Below, in pieces: positions 42,622 to 44,083 of a stretch of 44,083 nucleotides of DNA. Source of the stretch: Phycisphaerae bacterium (lineage in GTDB: Bacteria; Planctomycetota; Phycisphaerae; Phycisphaerales; SM1A02); contig PKCS01000098.1 in NCBI GenBank assembly GCA_002862305.1, positions 1-44,083 of the forward strand. The letters are read 5' to 3'. The notes below the pieces were generated by a model. The model did no database searches. It was not told where the DNA came from and was given only the letters and a program-made list of their open reading frames with translations. The translations under genes and the position numbers were made by a program. Numbering within the stretch: the stretch's first letter is position 1; each line of letters starts with the position of its first letter.

Positions 42622-42999
42622 ATGGACGACAAAATCATCCCTCAGAGCCCGAAAACGGCCCTTTTGGCCCTCCTGCCCCTGTTGGCCCTGCTCTGGGGTT
42701 GCTCGAGCCATCAGCGGGATCGGGCCGCAGACCCCCTGGTCCCCAGCACCTGCTCGCTGGTGCTGCCTTCTGGGGAGATGAGGATGGTCCAGGTGATGGC
42801 GGGCCTCCCCGAGGCGGGGGCGGATTACGGGCCCTTCAGCGGGCGCAGGGATGGCAGGATGGGTGCACGACAGCAGCCCTTCGAGCGCATCGACGACGGG
42901 TACGAGCGTCGGATCTATGACCGCCAGTTCACCTCGGTGGGGCGCCCCTTCAACATCTACCAGGACACCACCTACGCCATCAAGCGCATCTCCCGGTGA
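42622..42999 (+). CDS. Small putative lipoprotein
   Basis: 125 residues from the ATG at 42622 (MDDKIIPQSPKTALL). The hydrophobic stretch ALLALLPLLALLWGC ends in a lipobox with the lipid-bearing Cys near residue 27. The mature part is polar with many Arg, Asp and Tyr residues (FERIDDGYERRIYDRQFTS). I recognise no family. The 214 nt upstream include a T6 run (42456-42461) but no clear promoter. It may be regulated on its own, as a likely terminator follows. Confidence 0.7.
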   Translation: MDDKIIPQSPKTALLALLPLLALLWGCSSHQRDRAADPLVPSTCSLVLPSGEMRMVQVMAGLPEAGADYGPFSGRRDGRMGARQQPFERIDDGYERRIYDRQFTSVGRPFNIYQDTTYAIKRISR

Positions 43000-43027
43000 C
43001 CCGGTGCCCTGAGTCCGATATGAAGGC

Positions 43028-43057
43028 TTGACACCTCACCACCTCCGTGACGATACT
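43028..43057 (+). promoter_or_regulatory. Promoter upstream of HU gene
   Basis: A perfect -35 TTGACA (43028-43033) and GATACT (43052-43057, 4 of 6 matches) are 18 nt apart. Transcription would start near 43064, giving HU a leader of about 140 nt that includes the hairpin at 43087-43106. Confidence 0.55.
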
Positions 43058-43086
43058 CATCCATACCTGCGGATCAGCCGAGCTGT

Positions 43087-43111
43087 GCCAGCATGTGGGT
43101 GCTGGCTGTTT
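43087..43111 (+). terminator. Hairpin between the lipoprotein and HU genes
   Basis: A perfect 7-bp stem GCCAGCA/TGCTGGC with a 6-nt loop, followed by TGTTT. It could end the lipoprotein transcript, but the candidate HU promoter lies upstream of it, so it could also act in the HU leader as an attenuator. Confidence 0.5.
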
Positions 43112-43203
43112 GTGGGCCTTTGCTGATCCCGTCCCGAGTCCTCGGATCAAACCAGTCCGCGAGCTCGTGATGACAGACTTGACCCGTGTGAAGGGGCCCG
43201 CGA

Positions 43204-43545
43204 ATGGCAACCACGACGAAAAAGGATCTCATCGATCGGATCGCCGACACCACCCAGCAACGACGCTCTGACGTGAAGAAGACGGTACAGGCCTTCCTTG
43301 ATCAGGTGATCGACGAGCTTGGCCGGGGAAACCGGCTCGAATTCAGGGATTTCGGTGTCTTCGAGATCAAGGATCGTGCGCCGAGGGTCGCACAGAACCC
43401 CAAGACCCTGGAGCGCGTGCACGTCCCTGCCCGACGGACCGTCAAGTTCAAGGTCGGCCGCCTGATGCGGGAGACCCTTGAACAACCCGAGGACACCCAT
43501 GTCATGGACATGGAGGTCGTCGGCTCCGGTGAACCGGCCGGCTGA
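43204..43545 (+). CDS. HU-family DNA-binding protein
   Basis: 113 residues. The HU/IHF fold is complete: the helical start KKDLIDRIADTTQQRRSDVKKTV, the strand RLEFRDFGVFEIKDRAPR and the DNA-contacting arm with AQNPKTLERVHVPARRTVKFKVG, where the conserved Asn-Pro tip intercalates in the family. The C-terminus has about 20 extra residues that are acidic (EQPEDTHVMDMEVV), unlike typical 90-residue HU. It binds and bends DNA for nucleoid organisation, replication and recombination. An AAGGGG lies upstream of the ATG, and it is followed by a hairpin terminator. Confidence 0.93.
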   Translation: MATTTKKDLIDRIADTTQQRRSDVKKTVQAFLDQVIDELGRGNRLEFRDFGVFEIKDRAPRVAQNPKTLERVHVPARRTVKFKVGRLMRETLEQPEDTHVMDMEVVGSGEPAG

Positions 43546-43575
43546 TCCCGGCTTCAACCCATGACGAGCATTCGA

Positions 43576-43603
43576 GGGAGGACCTGGCCAGCCGGGTCCT
43601 CCC
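43576..43603 (+). terminator. Likely terminator after the HU gene
   Basis: A perfect 9-bp stem GGGAGGACC/GGTCCTCCC with a 10-nt loop lies 30 nt past the HU stop. The bases after it (TGTTCAG) form only a weak T-tract, so efficiency is uncertain. Confidence 0.6.
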
Positions 43604-43685
43604 TGTTCAGATCCGCCCGACAATTTGCGTGGATGAGCTGTCGCATGCGTCAGGATTTCCGAGCCAGCTGGTCTGATGCATGGCC

Positions 43686-44083
43686 ATGAGCGTGCGCGAC
43701 GATACATCCGGAGAAGAACGCGGTTCCTGGCAGGAGTCCTCCGGGACGCGCGCTGCCGGTCAGGGCAATGGACGAGCCATCGAAGGTCGGTCCGGCAGCA
43801 GTGGGGGACTCGGAGGCAGGGACCTCACACGTCTGATCGAGGCGCTTCCCCCGCACGCCCCGGGTGCGGAGATGAGCCTGCTCGGCGCCATGCTCTGGGA
43901 TCACTCCGTGATACCCGAGGTCATCGGGATCGTGTCCTCCGGGGATGACTTCTACAAGGCCGCCCACCAGGTCCTCTTCCAGACCATGATCGACCTCTAT
44001 GACAAGCATGGGGCGCTGGACGGAGAGCAGCTGACCCAGCGACTGGTCGACATGGACCTGCTGGAGGACACCGGAGGGATCGA
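43686..44083 (+). CDS. dnaB: Replicative DNA helicase DnaB (5' part only)
   Basis: The ATG at 43686 begins a frame of about 132 codons that stays open to the window edge. Residues 1-50 are a Gly/Ser/Arg-rich lead not normally present in DnaB. After it the DnaB N-terminal helical domain is clear (PPHAPGAEMSLLGAMLWDHSVI, GDDFYKAAHQVLFQTMIDLY, GALDGEQLTQRLVDMDLLED). This domain forms the trimeric collar that contacts DnaG primase. The ATPase domain lies beyond the window. Start choice is provisional as no strong ribosome site precedes it. Confidence 0.9.
   Translation, partial: MSVRDDTSGEERGSWQESSGTRAAGQGNGRAIEGRSGSSGGLGGRDLTRLIEALPPHAPGAEMSLLGAMLWDHSVIPEVIGIVSSGDDFYKAAHQVLFQTMIDLYDKHGALDGEQLTQRLVDMDLLEDTGGI

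Noticed and set aside
43147-43707. Minus-strand 186-codon open frame across the HU gene
   Set aside because: Antisense to a clear HU gene and its terminator; no domain.

Overview
This 44 kb window is GC-rich, densely coded bacterial DNA that I infer comes from a planctomycete, most likely the Phycisphaerae/Phycisphaerales side of the phylum. The signs are two large single-copy prepilin-type proteins of the kind abundant in planctomycetes, a membrane Ser/Thr kinase, a split GspL/M/C-style type II secretion operon with long low-complexity linkers, lipid A and heptose genes that imply an outer membrane, and many non-ATG starts. The taxon is an inference from gene content, not from a marker-gene search. 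I see no rRNA, tRNA, CRISPR array, insertion sequence or phage gene.

Layout. 1-15003 (all minus strand) is a type II secretion system in two blocks: a secreted helical repeat protein, gspE and gspF (15003 to 10771), then gspG-H-I-J-K-L-M-like-C-like-D and a lipoprotein cut by the window edge (10571 to 1). Most junctions overlap by 1-35 nt or are separated by only a few bases. 15151-17849 (minus) holds a lone CoA-transferase subunit A, a divergent sigma-70-family factor and ndk. 18042-21251 (plus) is a two-gene DNA topoisomerase VI operon (subunit B, then A), rare in bacteria, with a histone-H1-like Lys/Ala-rich extension on subunit A; its 3' end overlaps a convergent histidine kinase. 22147-25202 (minus) has a cold-shock protein, pnp and rpsO, with RNA structures before rpsO and between rpsO and pnp that resemble the arrangement used for autoregulation in E. 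coli. 25366-27654 (plus) is a carboxyltransferase and rdgB.

27701-32799 (minus) is an nfeD-long/nfeD-short/floA membrane-microdomain operon that continues into a family 2 glycosyltransferase and a flippase/lysylphosphatidylglycerol-synthase-like membrane protein. 32911-34972 (minus) holds two tandem prepilin-type proteins with a strong terminator. 34973-35740 is the longest stretch without a convincing gene and contains several short perfect inverted repeats. A RidA-family gene (plus) and a Ser/Thr kinase (minus) converge. 37752-42407 (plus) is an envelope cluster: heptosyltransferase, Maf, a small membrane protein, lpxK and bifunctional hldE. The window ends with a small lipoprotein, an HU-family protein and the start of dnaB.

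The most interesting items are the bacterial topoisomerase VI with its basic tails, an apparently shared ~53-residue C-terminal module on the GspL-like and GspC-like proteins, the three-fold Spy/CpxP-like repeat protein at the head of the secretion operon, the long stem in the rpsO-pnp gap, and the extended floA operon.
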